This document shows positions 41,261 through 53,184 of a stretch of DNA of 64,000 nt, piece after piece. Positions within the stretch are counted from its first letter, which is position 1. Each line of letters opens with the position of its first letter. Origin of the DNA: Linum tenue (lineage: Eukaryota; Streptophyta; Magnoliopsida; Malpighiales; Linaceae); the NCBI GenBank assembly GCA_946122785.1, contig CAMGYJ010000011.1, forward strand, positions 42,434,513 to 42,498,512, given 5' to 3'. A program made the translations under genes and the position numbers. The notes under the pieces are model-generated. The model was not told the DNA's origin, did not search any database, and was given only the letters and a program-made list of their open reading frames with translations.

Positions 41261-42350
41261 ATTAACACCACACCGAGAAAATATGTTTTCCTTTTTCTTT
41301 CTTCCTCTTCCTCCAACTATCTTTTTTCAATTTGTAAAAAAGGTTGTCTTTGAAGGCAGTAATCTTCCTTCATTCATACTGCACTCTAAACATCTTATGG
41401 TAAAATAGAGCAAGTGAACATTAAATGACAACTAAAACTCAAGCTACAACTTTCAACTACCAAATAAAGAGATCACATGGTAGTTGAGAATGAGTAGTAT
41501 AGGTTGAGAATTAAGACATTTACTATTAGATTGTGCTTAAAAGTTTGAAACCAATGCACCAATGCTGCAACATCCAACAATTAGTGAAAGAAAAGTTGAT
41601 GCAATAGAGTGATGGAGAGACGATTTTGGATGATAGAAATTTGGGATGGATGTGGCTGGATTGGGAATACTATGGGAAAATGATTCGACAAAGAGAAGGA
41701 AGGTTAAAAATATTTCATTCATGCTCTCAGAAGTGAGAGGAAAGGTGAAGCATGGTACAATGGTACTTGTGGGAAGTCTAATTCTTTTCTTTTCCTTTCT
41801 GAGTTTTGACAATCCCTGGGTTTTTGTATATTATCAGTCAGCGAGGGATTTGGGTGGTATGGGAACAGGGGCAACTGGCAAGGGTATCAAGCAATCAATT
41901 TAGCAAAAAAAATGTTTGTATATGTTAATGTATGACACAAACAAAAAAAAAATCAAATGTATTACTCCTTTCATGACATACAACGCTGGTGTATCATGCA
42001 TTTTAGAAGTCCTTAAGAAAGAATCAAGAGTACAAACTGGATGAATATAGGTTATTTCATAAGTTTTTTGTTTTTAGACACACTTGATAGGAATAGAATG
42101 CAAAATAGTGCAAACAGGATGGAGGGACAAAACAAACCCAAAATCCAACCAAAACAACCTGACATGCTAATTGCTTGAATCATGGTAGGTATATATAAAT
42201 TGCAAGAATAACAGGTAAATAATAAGCATGAAGCTATGTAAAATTTAAGAAATTAATCCCAAACTGGATGACATCTCGGTCAAGAAAAAAGCAAAGAAAT
42301 TAAAGGAAGTGGTTGACCAATCTGCTGTCAAAATCCTCTGACCAAGGTGC
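41261..42350. other. Intergenic DNA, nothing recognised
   Basis: About 1.1 kb of AT-rich DNA. Frames such as 41646-41903 (+) and 41812-41537 (-) have no motifs. No RNA gene or repeat seen. Confidence 0.4.
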
Positions 42351-42354
42351 GTGT

Positions 42355-42492
42355 CTCAAGCAACTGGCTTCACTTTAAGGATACCCTCTTCAATTGTTGT
42401 CAGGGAAACATCAAAAGTACCACCACCAAGGTCAAAGATCAACATGTTCTTCGACACTTGTGGCCTCCTTGTCAAGGCCATAACAGAAATCA
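42355..42492 (-). pseudogene. HSP70 fragment
   Basis: On the minus strand, [11 protein letters not shown] is followed after a frameshift by [20 protein letters not shown] and [11 protein letters not shown], then a stop. [12 protein letters not shown] is the second HSP70 family signature, part of the ATPase phosphate-binding site, and YGLDK precedes it in all HSP70 proteins. Only about 45 codons remain, so this is a scrap of a gene, perhaps from a processed copy. Confidence 0.8.
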
Positions 42493-42551
42493 CATCCCCC
42501 AGGCTAAACCAGCATGCTAGCAACCAGTCTGAAGTATCTCCCTACTGCGTA

Positions 42552-42866
42552 TTAGTTATTAAAAGAAATCGACATTGAGAGAGAATGAGCATAAAACTGG
42601 TAGGGTTGAGCTGATGAATCGTAGCCACTGAACATTGAGAACCCGTTCAGTGAGCTGCCAGGATGCCACTCCTTGAACCAGCACACCCTAAGATAGACAT
42701 ACCGTATTAATCATTAAGAAAAAGAGGCAATGAAAATCAGAACAATTATTTATGAAACCCATGGAAATTCTTACTTAAAATGATATACAGGATCCTGGAG
42801 CTCTTCCTCTGATGAGCATATACCACCAAGACCATTATTATTGTCTCCGAGCATCCCCAATGCCTG
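42552..42866 (-). CDS. Two 3'-terminal exons of an unrecognised gene
   Basis: Exon a, 42866-42775, follows a good acceptor (ttgtctctgcag) and ends at AA/gtaag. Exon b, 42687-42552, follows atcttag and ends in TAA. The 87-bp intron keeps phase across a split Lys codon. Exon a encodes QALGMLGDNNNGLGGICSSE and so on to VYHFK; exon b encodes VCWFKEWHPGSSLNGFSMFS and 25 more residues. I do not recognise the protein. The Trp/Gly-rich exon b and correct splice phasing argue for a real or recently real gene. I could not find a phase-compatible upstream exon, so it may be a remnant. Confidence 0.35.
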
Positions 42867-42879
42867 CTGCAGAGACAAC

Positions 42880-44765
42880 ATGTCATTTTTCTTATCATTC
42901 ACGATGTTATGTAATTAAGAGAACCAAGTTCTTAATGCCTTCAACTAATGAATTAACTCTAATCAAGTATCATGTATAACAATATGCAACCATGATCACA
43001 GACTATTCTGCGAGCTAAGAGTGTCATGTTGAGGGAAATTTTAAAACCTAAGAACTTCGGATATAGCAAGAGTGTACTCCTTCCCAAATGCAACGTTTTA
43101 TATGGAAAATAAGAGACTCAGTTCGCTAAAGGCAAAGATTTCAGTGTCATCTGCAGCAGCTTAAGTGTCTTTTTCTTTTGGATTCCTTTTCTTCAAATGA
43201 ATGCATCAGTTTTCACTTTTCACAACTTATACATATAAATTTCAATCAAAGAGCACTATAACTACATTTTGTAAGCACAATGAAGTAGCAGTGTTGGACA
43301 ATCAATAATCAGCATATGTTCTGTTGTGTATGGACATCACTCATAAAAACCATCTTACCTCTCATTAGAATGTGGTCATTCAAAAGCTGATAAAAGGATC
43401 TGCAGCAAGGACACATTTCAGTGTAATGCTTCCTTTTGCATAAGATTCAGTAATAGGTAAAAGGAACCAACCTGAACTTTGGCTTGAGCTTTCTGTGTGT
43501 TGAATAAGCAGGAGTTGTTTATGAAAATAGGTGACAGGCGTTGCAGATGCCAACGTACCAACTACATCTACGAAGAGGATTTGGTTTAGTAGGCAGGTCC
43601 AAACTCGGATAAGCTTCAAGGAAAGAGACAAAGACAAACCAACTACCTGTCCAAGTCAAGAAGCAATGTCGTGCGTGTCCTCGAGCTGGCGGAACTCAAA
43701 GCTACCTGGACAAAAGCTCGAGTCGTCTTCATCCGAGCGGAAAAGGAAATGTTTGAAGTAAAATAGAGGAGACGGTCATTGGAGCAGAGTGCCCAACCTT
43801 TTCCTGACTCACGCTGGGAGAACTATTTTACGAAGTAAACCTTCCGAACAGCAAGAACTTCTCTCAGTTGGGCTGTAGGATGCCTCGATGTCAGTCCCTG
43901 CACCAGCACCCCCTAGGAAAAGTAGAGGAAACAATGAAATTACAAAGGCCACGTATGAGCGGTAGAAGAAACCAACAATGGAAAGAGGTCACCAATTCGT
44001 TTGTCCAAAGCTTCGAGTACTCAGAGAAGCCTTCTGCCCGGTACGGGTTTCCAGCCATCCATGTATAGAGGAGACGTAATTTGAGGGTAGGAGCTTTGTC
44101 CATCCACTCCAACTTTGAAAGGACTGTGTGATTCATGCCTGCAAGTAGAAGAGGCAAGAGTGGTGTCAGAGGTTTGGCAGAAGCGTTGGGGTGAAAATGG
44201 GAACAGAGAAACAACAGAATCGAATAGGAGAGGGGAAAGAAGTGAGACGGAGTGATGCATAGGATATCAATCTTCCCATTGAGCGGACCAATGCGAGAGC
44301 TGCCGAAGTGATGGGCGGTGGCGTGTGCGAGCATTTGTGAAGGTAGAGGAAATTCCGGAAAAGCATAATGGAATGATGAAAAGATGGACATTACTGAAAC
44401 ACTGCTCGTTGAATGCTGATTTTGGGGCCAAAGCGGCGAAGGAATAGCACCATCACTGTATTGCTGCCTGCGATGTATGGGCAGTAACTTGCGGTCGCTA
44501 ATTCTAGGGTAAGGTCTAAGTGAAGGCAGGAAAGAGGAGGTACGACATTCGGGGGTCGGCGAAGGAAGTGCATGGGTGAAGCTCTTCTACTCGCCTCCCA
44601 CAAGACGCCAAGATGTGAAACAGTGATAACAAAAATGGGTGAAAAAGCGTACCCAGCTTTCATGTTCTATATAATTTTCCACTTTACTTTCTCTTTCACC
44701 ACTGTTGTTTAAGAGCCTGCTCGGAGGTGGAAGCCACGGGCATATTTTATTAACATCATCGCAAG
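42880..44765. other. Low-confidence region, possible gene remnants
   Basis: Splice-like sites occur on the minus strand (for example a 48-base open segment 43400-43353 between ttgctgcag and gtaagatgg), but they do not join the exons at 42.6-42.9 kb in phase. Minus-strand frames of 166 codons (44391-43891) and 90 codons (44663-44391) adjoin, with a TATA-like ttatatag at about 44674. None has a known domain. Confidence 0.3.
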
Positions 44766-44842
44766 TACATTATCTCATTACAACAAACCTAGTTTAGCAA
44801 AAATTACATTATCTCATTACAACAAACTTAGTTTAGCAAATC
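44766..44842. repeat. 39-bp tandem duplication
   Basis: tacattatctcattacaaca and the following gtttagcaaa occur twice with a 39-base period, directly before the inverted LINE fragment. Confidence 0.8.
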
Positions 44843-44867
44843 TTACCGACCTGCAGGGCCGGCCAAG

Positions 44868-45881
44868 AAGCGGTTCACCTCTCCCTCTGGGCTGGATTCA
44901 ATTGAGGCAGTCTCTAAATCCCCACCCGGGACAAGGTCAGGACCAGCTGGGGAGGACACCAAAGCCGAAGCTTCCATCACTGGGACTTCCACCCATGGTC
45001 CGCCAGCACTAGTCGCCTTCTTCAATAGGCTCCGAGGTGTATTGTGGGCCTTGCTTCCTTTCAGATGTCCTTTTTGCTTTTTATCTCCGGCCTTTTTAGT
45101 GCCCGGCCGAAGATGGGCCGCTTTCACAAGCCTCAGCAGGCCCACCTTCTTCGCCTCCTGCGCATTGGGGGGAACAGTCTCGTCCTTTCTGCAGAGCAGG
45201 TTGGAGCAGCACGTGGCCCCGTCCCCTTCAAAGAGGAGAACAATGGCGCCAAATCATCTTCCGATTCCGCCTCCAGCAATAGCCTCCGACGCCGGGTGTG
45301 GTTTTCCATTCCGTGGCCGGGACTTGCTGCTGGGACGGGATTCTTTGCCGCCGCCAGGTCATGGGAAAAATTCCCTGCATTTTTACTATGCTCAGCCTCC
45401 TCCTGTTCCCCCCTTCGAATTGGAAGACCCGATTTCTGAGGCTCCTTACCATGGAAGGTAGCGCGGTTGGAAATTTGCTTCTCTTTGCCCTTGCTAAGTC
45501 GCTGCATGGTATTGATCGTTTTGATTTTTGGCGAACGAGCAATGGTGATTCCTTTGGATGGATGACGCCTTGGAAGCCCCTGTTTCTCCCTTGAGAGCAT
45601 CAGCGCAGGCTCCCCATTCTTTCCACCATTACCGCGACTCGGCCCCTCTTCATCCAGCAGCTCTTGTCGCGTTTCCTCCTCGCGGCGGACCGGCTGGGGG
45701 ATATGTCGGGTGCCTTTTAGGTCATTGTTGACCCAAACAGTATTGGCCCGCCCATGGTAAGGGATGGTTATCTCATCCACATCATAAACTCTCGTCCCCA
45801 GTTTCTTAGTGATCATGTGAGGTCCGAAGCGTTCCTTGCGATTTGGAGGGTCGAAGGCACACTCTCTTTGGTAATGCCCCA
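44868..45881 (-). repeat. Inverted copy of LINE-3 ORF1 segment (arm 1)
   Basis: About 1014 bases that are the reverse complement of 47071-48083 with few differences. On the minus strand it translates from GHYQRECAFDPPNRKERFGP, right after the zinc knuckle, to SSPEGEVNRF. Where arm 2 has a TAA (47977-47979 region), arm 1 has the codon GAA. Where arm 2 lacks one base near 47615, arm 1 has it. Conversely, arm 1 lacks one base near 45188. Confidence 0.92.
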
Positions 45882-46456
45882 TAATCCATTGGATTCACGA
45901 ATTATAACCACTGCTAATTCGTGACGAGCTGTTGAATCTGCTGGGGATCCGGATGCCGGATTTCTCGGCGGTGGCGGGTGGGATTGCGTCCCGAAAATCC
46001 CGTCTATGTAACAACAAATTGAATCCAAAATTCAAATTTCTGGATTATCGCCAATACCCGAGTGGGGATAAGGATTCGGATTGCCGCGTCGCATATCCTT
46101 CAACTCGAATTACGTACACGAAAAGAATATTGGATGGAGGAAACCTATCTGGGAAAGGACTCTTGCATGCCTCTCCCTACTTATACCCCGATATCCGCTG
46201 CACATCCATCTCCCTGAGATATTCTAAGCGGCGCATATTGGTGGAAAGTAGCAAGCTCTCTGGTGAGCAATCCAACAAGACAGGCAAATTCCTTCCCCCA
46301 GGTAATAGCCATCTCCTTCCTAATACTCTGAAATCGGATCTAGCGATTACTGAGGATTATCCCAGCCGTACCCTGTGTGCCCCGTTGGGCCAAGTGATGG
46401 TTCCGAGGGTCCTTGAAATTAATGGTCTTACCTCTCCCCTCTCTCTGTAGAACACG
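45882..46456 (+). other. LINE-3 5' region
   Basis: 575 bases between the inverted arm and the ORF1 start. It contains a 9-bp stem cacgaatta / taattcgtg near its left edge, and an open frame (45932-46450) of 172 codons without motifs that ends six bases before the ORF1 ATG. I take that frame as chance or an upstream ORF. Confidence 0.5.
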
Positions 46457-48447
46457 ATGGCTGCTCAAGTGAGTGAGGACCAGGTAGTGCAGTTTTCCCT
46501 CGAGGAAGTTCAATCTGTCAAAGTCCGCAGCTCCCACACTCTGCTTGGCCGTGTGTTTACTACGGCGCGGGTTACGCCGGTGGAGCTTCGGGAATCAGTG
46601 AATTCCCCTTGGCAATGCAAAGGGAGGATTAAAGTACTCCCAGCTAAACATGGCCTATTTGAGTTCGTTCTCCCCTCTGAAGAATCCAAAATCTGGGTGC
46701 TAAAGAGAACTCCATGGGTGGTGAATGACAAGATCATCCATCTACGATCTTGGACACCGGCTGTGACCAAACAGACGTATGACGAACTCGCAACTGCTCC
46801 CTTCCGGGTGCAACTCTGGGATGTCAAAGAAGATTGCTGCACCGCCAAATTCGGAATGAAAGTAGCAGGGCCCACAATCGGCCAGGTGCTTGAAGCCGGT
46901 GTCTATTCTTGCCAGGAAACTGGGAAATATTTCATCAAGGTGAAAGCAGTAATTGATTTCTCTCGCCCTTTGAGATCTCAACTACTAGCTTCTAGTGAGG
47001 AAACAGGGAGATTTTGGGTGCGACTGAAGTATGAGCACCTTCCCTCTTTCTGTTTCCACTGCGGGAGGGTGGGGCATTACCAAAGAGAGTGTGCCTTCGA
47101 CCCTCCCAATCGCAAGGAACGCTTTGGACCTCACATGATTACTAAGAAACTAGGGACGAGAGTTTATGATGTGGATGACATAACCATCCCTTACCATGGG
47201 CGGGCCAATACTGTTTGGGTCAACAATGACCTAAAAGGCACCCGACATATCCCCCAGCCGGTCCGCCGGGAGGAGGAAACGCGACAAGAGCTGCTGGATG
47301 AAGAGGGGCCGAGTCGCGGTAATGGTGGAAAGAATGGGGAGCCTGCGCTGATGCTCTCAAGGGAGAAACAGGGGCTGCCAAGGCGTCATCCATCCAAAGG
47401 AATCACCATTGCTCGTTCGCCAAAAATCAAAACGTTCAATACCATGCAGCGACGTAGCAAGGGCAAAGAGAAGCAAATTTCCAACCGCGCTACCTTCCAT
47501 GGTAAGGAGCCTCAGAAATCGGGTCTTCCAATTCGAAGGGGGAAACAAGAGGAGGCTGAGCATAGTAAAAATGCAGGGAATTTTTCCCATGACCTGGCGG
47601 CGGCAAAGAACCCGTCCCAGCAGCAAGTCCCGGCCACGGAATGGAAAACCACACCCGGCGTCGGAGGCTATTGCTGGAGGCGGAATCGGAAGATGATTTG
47701 GCGCCATTGTTCTCCTCTTTGAAGGGGACGGGGCCACGTGCTGCTCCAACCTGCTCTGCAGAAAGGAACGAGACTGTTCCACCCAATGCGCAGGAGGCGA
47801 AGAAGGTGGGCCTGCGGAGGCTTGTGAAAGCGGCCCATCTTCGGCCGGGCACTAAAAAGGCCGGAGATAAAAAGCAAAAAGGACATCTGAAAGGAAGCAA
47901 GGCCCACAATACACCTCGGAGCCTATTGAAGAAGGCGACTAGTGCTGGCGGACCATGGGTGGAAGTCCCAGTGATGTAAGCTTCGGCTTTGGTGTCCTCC
48001 CCGGCTGGTCCTGACCTTGTCCCGGGTGGGGATTTAGAGACTGCGTCAATTGAATCCAGCCCAGAGGGAGAGGTGAACCGCTTCGAAGTGAAAAGTAGGA
48101 AACAGACGTCGACAGCGGGCCATGTGCAACAGGTTGTTCAGGCGTTCGAGGCTGGTCTCACCTTTGGTACAACCCTTTCACCCAAGCTGAGGAATGATGC
48201 GCCAATCATGCCGAAGGGCGACCTCGTGGGGGAAAGTGCCTCGAAAATGGCTGGGGACTTGCGTGTCTTGAATGAGTATGGCTCTAATTATGAGGCCATA
48301 CAAAACAATGAGAAGAAAAGGGATTTTCAGAAGATGGATGGGGAGGACTGCGAACTCCCTACGCCGAAACGCCAATTTGTGGAAGATAAAGTTGCTGCTG
48401 ATACGGTGGAGGAAACCAGCCTTGAGTGGTCCCAGCAGGATAGATGA
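46457..48447 (+). pseudogene. LINE-3 ORF1 protein (DUF4283 and zinc knuckle)
   Basis: Starts MAAQVSEDQVVQFSLEEVQS. Residues about 25-180 are the DUF4283-type domain of plant LINE ORF1 (LPAKHGLFEFVLPSEESKIW, KRTPWVVNDKIIHLRSWTPA). The knuckle CFHCGRVGHYQREC follows at about 200-213, then a basic, disordered tail. ORF1 proteins coat the LINE RNA. A one-base loss near 47615 shifts the frame, and a TAA at 47977-47979 interrupts the shifted frame, which resumes at 47989 and ends at 48447. The stop overlaps the ORF2 start (atga at 48444-48447). Confidence 0.88.
47071..48083 (+). repeat. Direct copy of the LINE-3 ORF1 segment (arm 2)
   Basis: Partner of arm 1 at 44868-45881; the two arms face each other across 1.19 kb. 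It lies inside ORF1. Confidence 0.92.
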
Positions 48448-51400
48448 GGCTTTTAGCCTGGAATGTGAGAGGAATTGGACCAACCCTCACATTTCGTTAT
48501 GCTCTCAGTTTAATTCAGTCGAATAAACCGGACCTTGTCTTCTTTTCTGAAACAAGAGCTCGTCGGAAATTGGTCTCGCGTCGTCTTCGTGGTTTAGGTT
48601 TTGAGTCTTCGCATTCTTTTTTTGTTGATGCTGTGATGCATCAGGTGGTCTCGTGGTTGCTTGGTCCCCCGAAGTTGATGCTTCGGTGTTTTTTCAGTCG
48701 GATTTTTGTATTGGGATTGAAGTTAATGAAATGGCATTTTCATATGTTGTTTTTTGTGTTTATATGAGTTGTAACGCTGCTCTCAGAGCTATCCAACTGG
48801 CTCATCTTCGGGATGTCTGTGCTACTATCCATCTCCCTTTTGTGGTTATTGGCGACTTCAATACCACCTTACACGCTCATGAAAAGGATGGAGGAAATGG
48901 ATGGAACAGCGCCCAATCTACTAGTCTCCGTGACTTTATCAGTGATCTGGGGCTTCATGACCCCGGGTACCAAGGGGACACGTTCACTTGGACAAATAAA
49001 CGCCTGGGCAATGCTTGCATTCGTGAACGCCTGGATAGGGCTCTCTGCTCCCATTCGTGGAAAGATCGATTCCCTAATACCCTTGTTAAACACTGCACAG
49101 ACCTGAGCTCAGACCACCGGGCACTGCTCCTGGCTGATAAGTCGTTTCTCCGACAGAGTCGTCCTCTATTTAGGTTTGATGCCCGGTGGGCGGATAACCC
49201 GGAAGTCAGAGCAATGGTCAATTATGTTTGGCAGGAGCAAATTTCTGGGACTCCGATGTACCAGCTCTGGGAAAAACTTAAGAATCTGAGACATCTTCTC
49301 TATGATTGGAGTAGGGCTGGGACTACCAATTCGCTTCGGAATATCAAAACTCTTCAAATAGAGATTGAACATATTAAATCCAGTCATCCTATCAACTGGG
49401 ATGAGGTCAGAGACCTGGAAATGGAACTGACTCGCCAATGGGAAGCCGAAGAGGTGTACTGGCAACAGAAATCGAGGGTTCACTGGCTCAAGAAAGGTGA
49501 TAAAAACACCTCTTATTTCCATACAGTCACTAGAACGAGGCAGAAAGGAAATTATGTTGCCGGTCTATATAATGATAATGGGGATTGGATTACTGACGAG
49601 AAAGGGAAGGCAGATATCGCGTGCCATTTCTATCAAAAGCTGTTCACTTCGGAAAACCAAGTGATGAACATGGCAGAGCGAGTAGCAGGTCTTCCCATTG
49701 CTCAAAATGTCACCCAAGAGATGAATGAGATGCTAACGGCGGAGGTCCTGCCACAAGAGGTTCGGAAAACAGTGTTTGCCATGGGGTCCAAACAGGCTCC
49801 TGGCTCTGATGGCTTTACAGGGAAATTCTTCAAATCCTTCTGGGATATTGTTGGCAATTCAGTAATTGAAGCGGTGTGTTCTTTCTTTTCTACAAGTAGG
49901 ATGCTTCGCAGTTTCAATCATACTTGGCTAACATTGATAGCGAAGGTGGACAATGTAGAGAACATGCGTCAATTGCGGCCGATTAGCCTGTGCCAATTTG
50001 TTTACAAAATAATTACTAAAATCATGGCTGCTCGGCTAGCTGATATCCTACCTGGCATTGTTTCTGAAGGTCAAAATGCTTTCATTCGCGAAAGACAAAT
50101 TATTGAAAATATCCTGATTGGGCACGAATTGATGCATTATTTGAAACTCAAGACACGGGGGAAGAAAGGGTACATGACTCTAAAGGTTGACATGGAAAAG
50201 GCCTATGATAGAGTTGAGTGGCCCTTCTTGCTCGCTGTCCTCGAGAAAATGGGTTTCAATGCTGTTTGGATAGGATGGATCCAGGAATGTCTTCGTTCGA
50301 CATCGTTCTCGGTCTTAATGAATGGGACCCCTTCAGGATATTTCAGGCCAACTCGTGGGCTTCGGCAAGGGGATCCTCTAACTCCCCTGCTCTTTGTGCT
50401 TTGTACTGAAGGATTTGCTGCGCTTCTTCGCCAGGCAATTGCTGATAAGAGATTAGGAGGTGTGAAAGTTGCTCCTAGGGCTCCTCGTATCTCACATTTA
50501 TTCTTTGCGGATGATTCTTACTTATTCCTGCGAGGTAACCTCCAGGAGTGTGAAAATCTGATTGAAGTTTTAAATGAATATGAGGAGTTAAGTGGTCAAC
50601 GGGTGAATTTGGATAAGTCAGCGGTCTGTTTCAGTAAGAATATAGTCCCTGCTGATCAGGAGTTTCTGGCTGCGGTTTTGGGGGTGGGTGCGGTAGGGGT
50701 CCAGGATAAGTATCTGGGACTTCCGACGCTGATAGCCCGATCTAAGATGGCGACCTTCCGGTTCCTGGAGGAGAAGCTGCTGGAAAAGCTACAAGGATGG
50801 AAGCAACACACTTTGTCTTGGGCAGCGAAAGAAACCCTGATTAAGTCCATAGCTCTGGCTTTACCGTTGCATGTCATGTCATGCTTTAAGATGCCTCTGT
50901 CTCTTTGTAGGCTGCTAGATAAGCATGTAGCTAGATTCTGGTGGGGTGGGACTGAGGGTCAATCCAGGATTCATTGGATTTCCTGGCGAAATATGTGCAA
51001 AAGTAAACATGACGGGGGTATGGGTTTCCGCCGGTTTGAACATTTTAATCAGGCGCTGTTGGCAAAAATTGGGTGGCGTATTATCCAGGATCCCCAATCC
51101 TTGCTGGCCCAGGTATATAAAGGTAAATATTTCCCGACGGGGAACTTTCTCCATGCTCAGGCGCGATCTAGGCCTTCCTGGGGCTGGCAGAGTATTCTTT
51201 TTGGGCGGCAGCTGCTTGAAAAGGGATTACGTTGGCAGATTGGCAATGGGGAGTCGGCTTCGTTGCTGTTCTCAAATTGGATTCCTTGTCTGCATCCTGA
51301 GAAACCGGCCTTTAATCCGCAGGTGCTCCCGGTCGGGGGTGACCCGGTGGTGGCAGAGGTAATGGCTCAGGATGGGGATAGGGGGTGGTGTGTCACTAAA

Positions 51401-52540
51401 CTAAGCCAATGGTTTGATCCTCCTACTTGTCGAATGATTCAATCTATTCCTCTGCCGAGACAAAACATGGCGGATAAACTGATCTGGCATGGCACGCCTG
51501 ATGGTGTGTTCACGGTCAAGTCTGCTTATCATTTGGCCGTTGATCTAGCAAGAAGGAATGGCTGTTGGAGGGATACGGCTAGTTGGATGGATAGAACCAG
51601 TTGGATGTGGCTTTGGGATGCTAACATTCCCCCGAAGTTAAAAGTATTTGTTTGGCAAATCTTTCATCGTATCCTTCCTACCATCGAGGGCCTCATTGAA
51701 AGACATGTTCCTGTTCTTCCCCGTTGCCCGGTATGCTGGGGGGCTTCAGAAACTATGGAACATCTTTTTTTGGACTGTCCGGTGGCCCGGGCTCTATGGG
51801 ACTATTCAGGACTTGAACATCTGGGCCAGGGATTGCCTCGTCACACTTTTCCGTTGTTCCTCAAAAGAATGTTTGCCTTGATCCACCAACCTCGTATGAT
51901 CATGACTGTGGTAGCAGTTCTTTGGAGGATTTGGAAGTCACGTAACTGGGTAGTCTTTGAGGGGAAGCAGTTTGGGTTCCCGGCCTTGATGCGGCAATTC
52001 CATCAACAGTGTGAGGAATGGGACCGGGTGCCTTCTGATGGAAGACAGCTTGGGCTGCAGCCTGTTGTCCATCCTTCAGAGTGGCCGGGGGGTACCTCGC
52101 TAATTTGTATGTGGGATGGGGCTACGAGTGCTGGGTCACATTCGGCGACCGGGATGGTGCTCCTTGATCAGCAGAGGATGGTCCTCCGGGCGGTGGGAAG
52201 CCAATTCCAGGGTATAGATGATCCTCTCGTGACGGAGGCGCTTGCCCTGCGGGATGCGCTCTTCTGGTGTGTGACGAATGGTTTCCAAGAGGTACGTTTT
52301 GAAGGCGATGCCAAGGTCATCATCGATAAGATCAATCAGGCAGATACTAGAGATAGTAGGATTGGGATGCTCTTGGACGAAATCATTCAATGTATGGGAG
52401 CTCAGTCGGGGTTTAGTTTGCGATTTGTAGGACGGAGGAACAATAGGGTAGCCCATATGGTGGCTAGGAAGGCCCTTTCTTTGTATCCGTCTATGTGTCG
52501 CTCTTTCAATTTCCAGAGCTGGCTGTTCTCCAGATTGTAA
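48444..52540 (+). pseudogene. LINE-3 ORF2: endonuclease, reverse transcriptase, RNase H
   Basis: Starts MRLLAWNVRGIGPTLTFRYA at 48444. One frameshift near 48645 separates the first 67 codons from a 1295-codon open frame. The endonuclease shows VVIGDFNTTLHAHEKDGGNG and LSSDHRALLLADKSF. RT shows ALGSKQAPG-type finger motifs (GSKQAPGSDGFTGKFF), LKVDMEKAYDRVEW, GLRQGDPLTPLLFVL and the catalytic FFADDSYLF (50501-50524). The zf-RVT region has CPVCWGASETMEHLFLDC (51720-51780). A plant-type RNase H closes it (WDGATSAG, EALALRDALFW, EGDAKVIIDKI, RRNNRVAHMVARKAL). It would copy LINE RNA at a nicked target. Confidence 0.93.
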
Positions 52541-52592
52541 CTTTGGCTATTTTTTTCGATCAATATATGATTATCTTTTGTCAAAAAAAAAA

Positions 52593-52960
52593 CAAAGAAT
52601 TGGGACAATAAACATTAAAAGCAATTGGAAATCCAAGACCAAGATGGACAAAGAAGGAGTTCTATTTTTACCTTCCCGTTGGGGACAACACTTTTTAGCA
52701 AGACTTGAAACTTTGGAATTTAGTAATTCACGCTTGGCCCATGAGCGTTCCACCCAACATTTCGTTCTCCCTAGTTTCAGGTCCGCAATGTATATATTTT
52801 CTGTAGGGACGATTCTGAGAGGGCCCAGATTCTACTTGTTATCGTATGGGGACAATTATAAAATGGGCGTCCCTAATTTAACTTATGTTATATTTCCGGT
52901 CACAAATAAAAAGGATTGTCCCTTATGTTAGTCCATATAGCTCCTATTTTTTGTAGTGAT
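52593..52960. other. Intergenic DNA, nothing recognised
   Basis: The frame 52578-52931 (+) starts in the poly-A and has no motif. No repeat recognised. Confidence 0.35.
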
Positions 52961-52962
52961 TA

Positions 52963-53184
52963 TAAACGAATATCAGAGTCGCTCGAAAAGAAATTGCCTT
53001 GACCTGGAGTACCCTTTACATAACACAAACAGAGGCATGAATATAGACATCCAAATTACTATAAAAAAGATTGTAAATGAATATCAGAGTCGCTCGAAAA
53101 GAAAATGCCTTGACCTGGAGTACCCTTTACATAACACAATAAGATGCATGAATATAGACATTTGTAGGACATCAAGTAAACTAA
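52963..53184. repeat. 111-bp tandem duplication
   Basis: atcagagtcgctcgaaaaga, gccttgacctggagtaccct and atgaatatagacat recur with a period of 111 bases (first unit near 52963, second near 53074), two copies. Non-coding. Confidence 0.85.

Larger units (their letters stand above)
45882..52592 (+). mobile_element. LINE-3: nearly complete L1-like LINE
   Basis: A 5' region (45882-46456), ORF1 (46457-48447), ORF2 (48444-52540), a 42-base 3' tail and a 10-A tail (52583-52592). ORF2 has endonuclease, RT, zf-RVT and a C-terminal RNase H. Damage is slight: one frameshift and one stop in ORF1, one frameshift in ORF2. The true 5' limit is unclear because the inverted arm stands upstream. Confidence 0.9.

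Noticed and set aside
45932..46450. 172-codon frame upstream of LINE-3 ORF1
   Set aside because: No homology recognised, and it lies in the LINE 5' region. Treated as chance or an upstream ORF.
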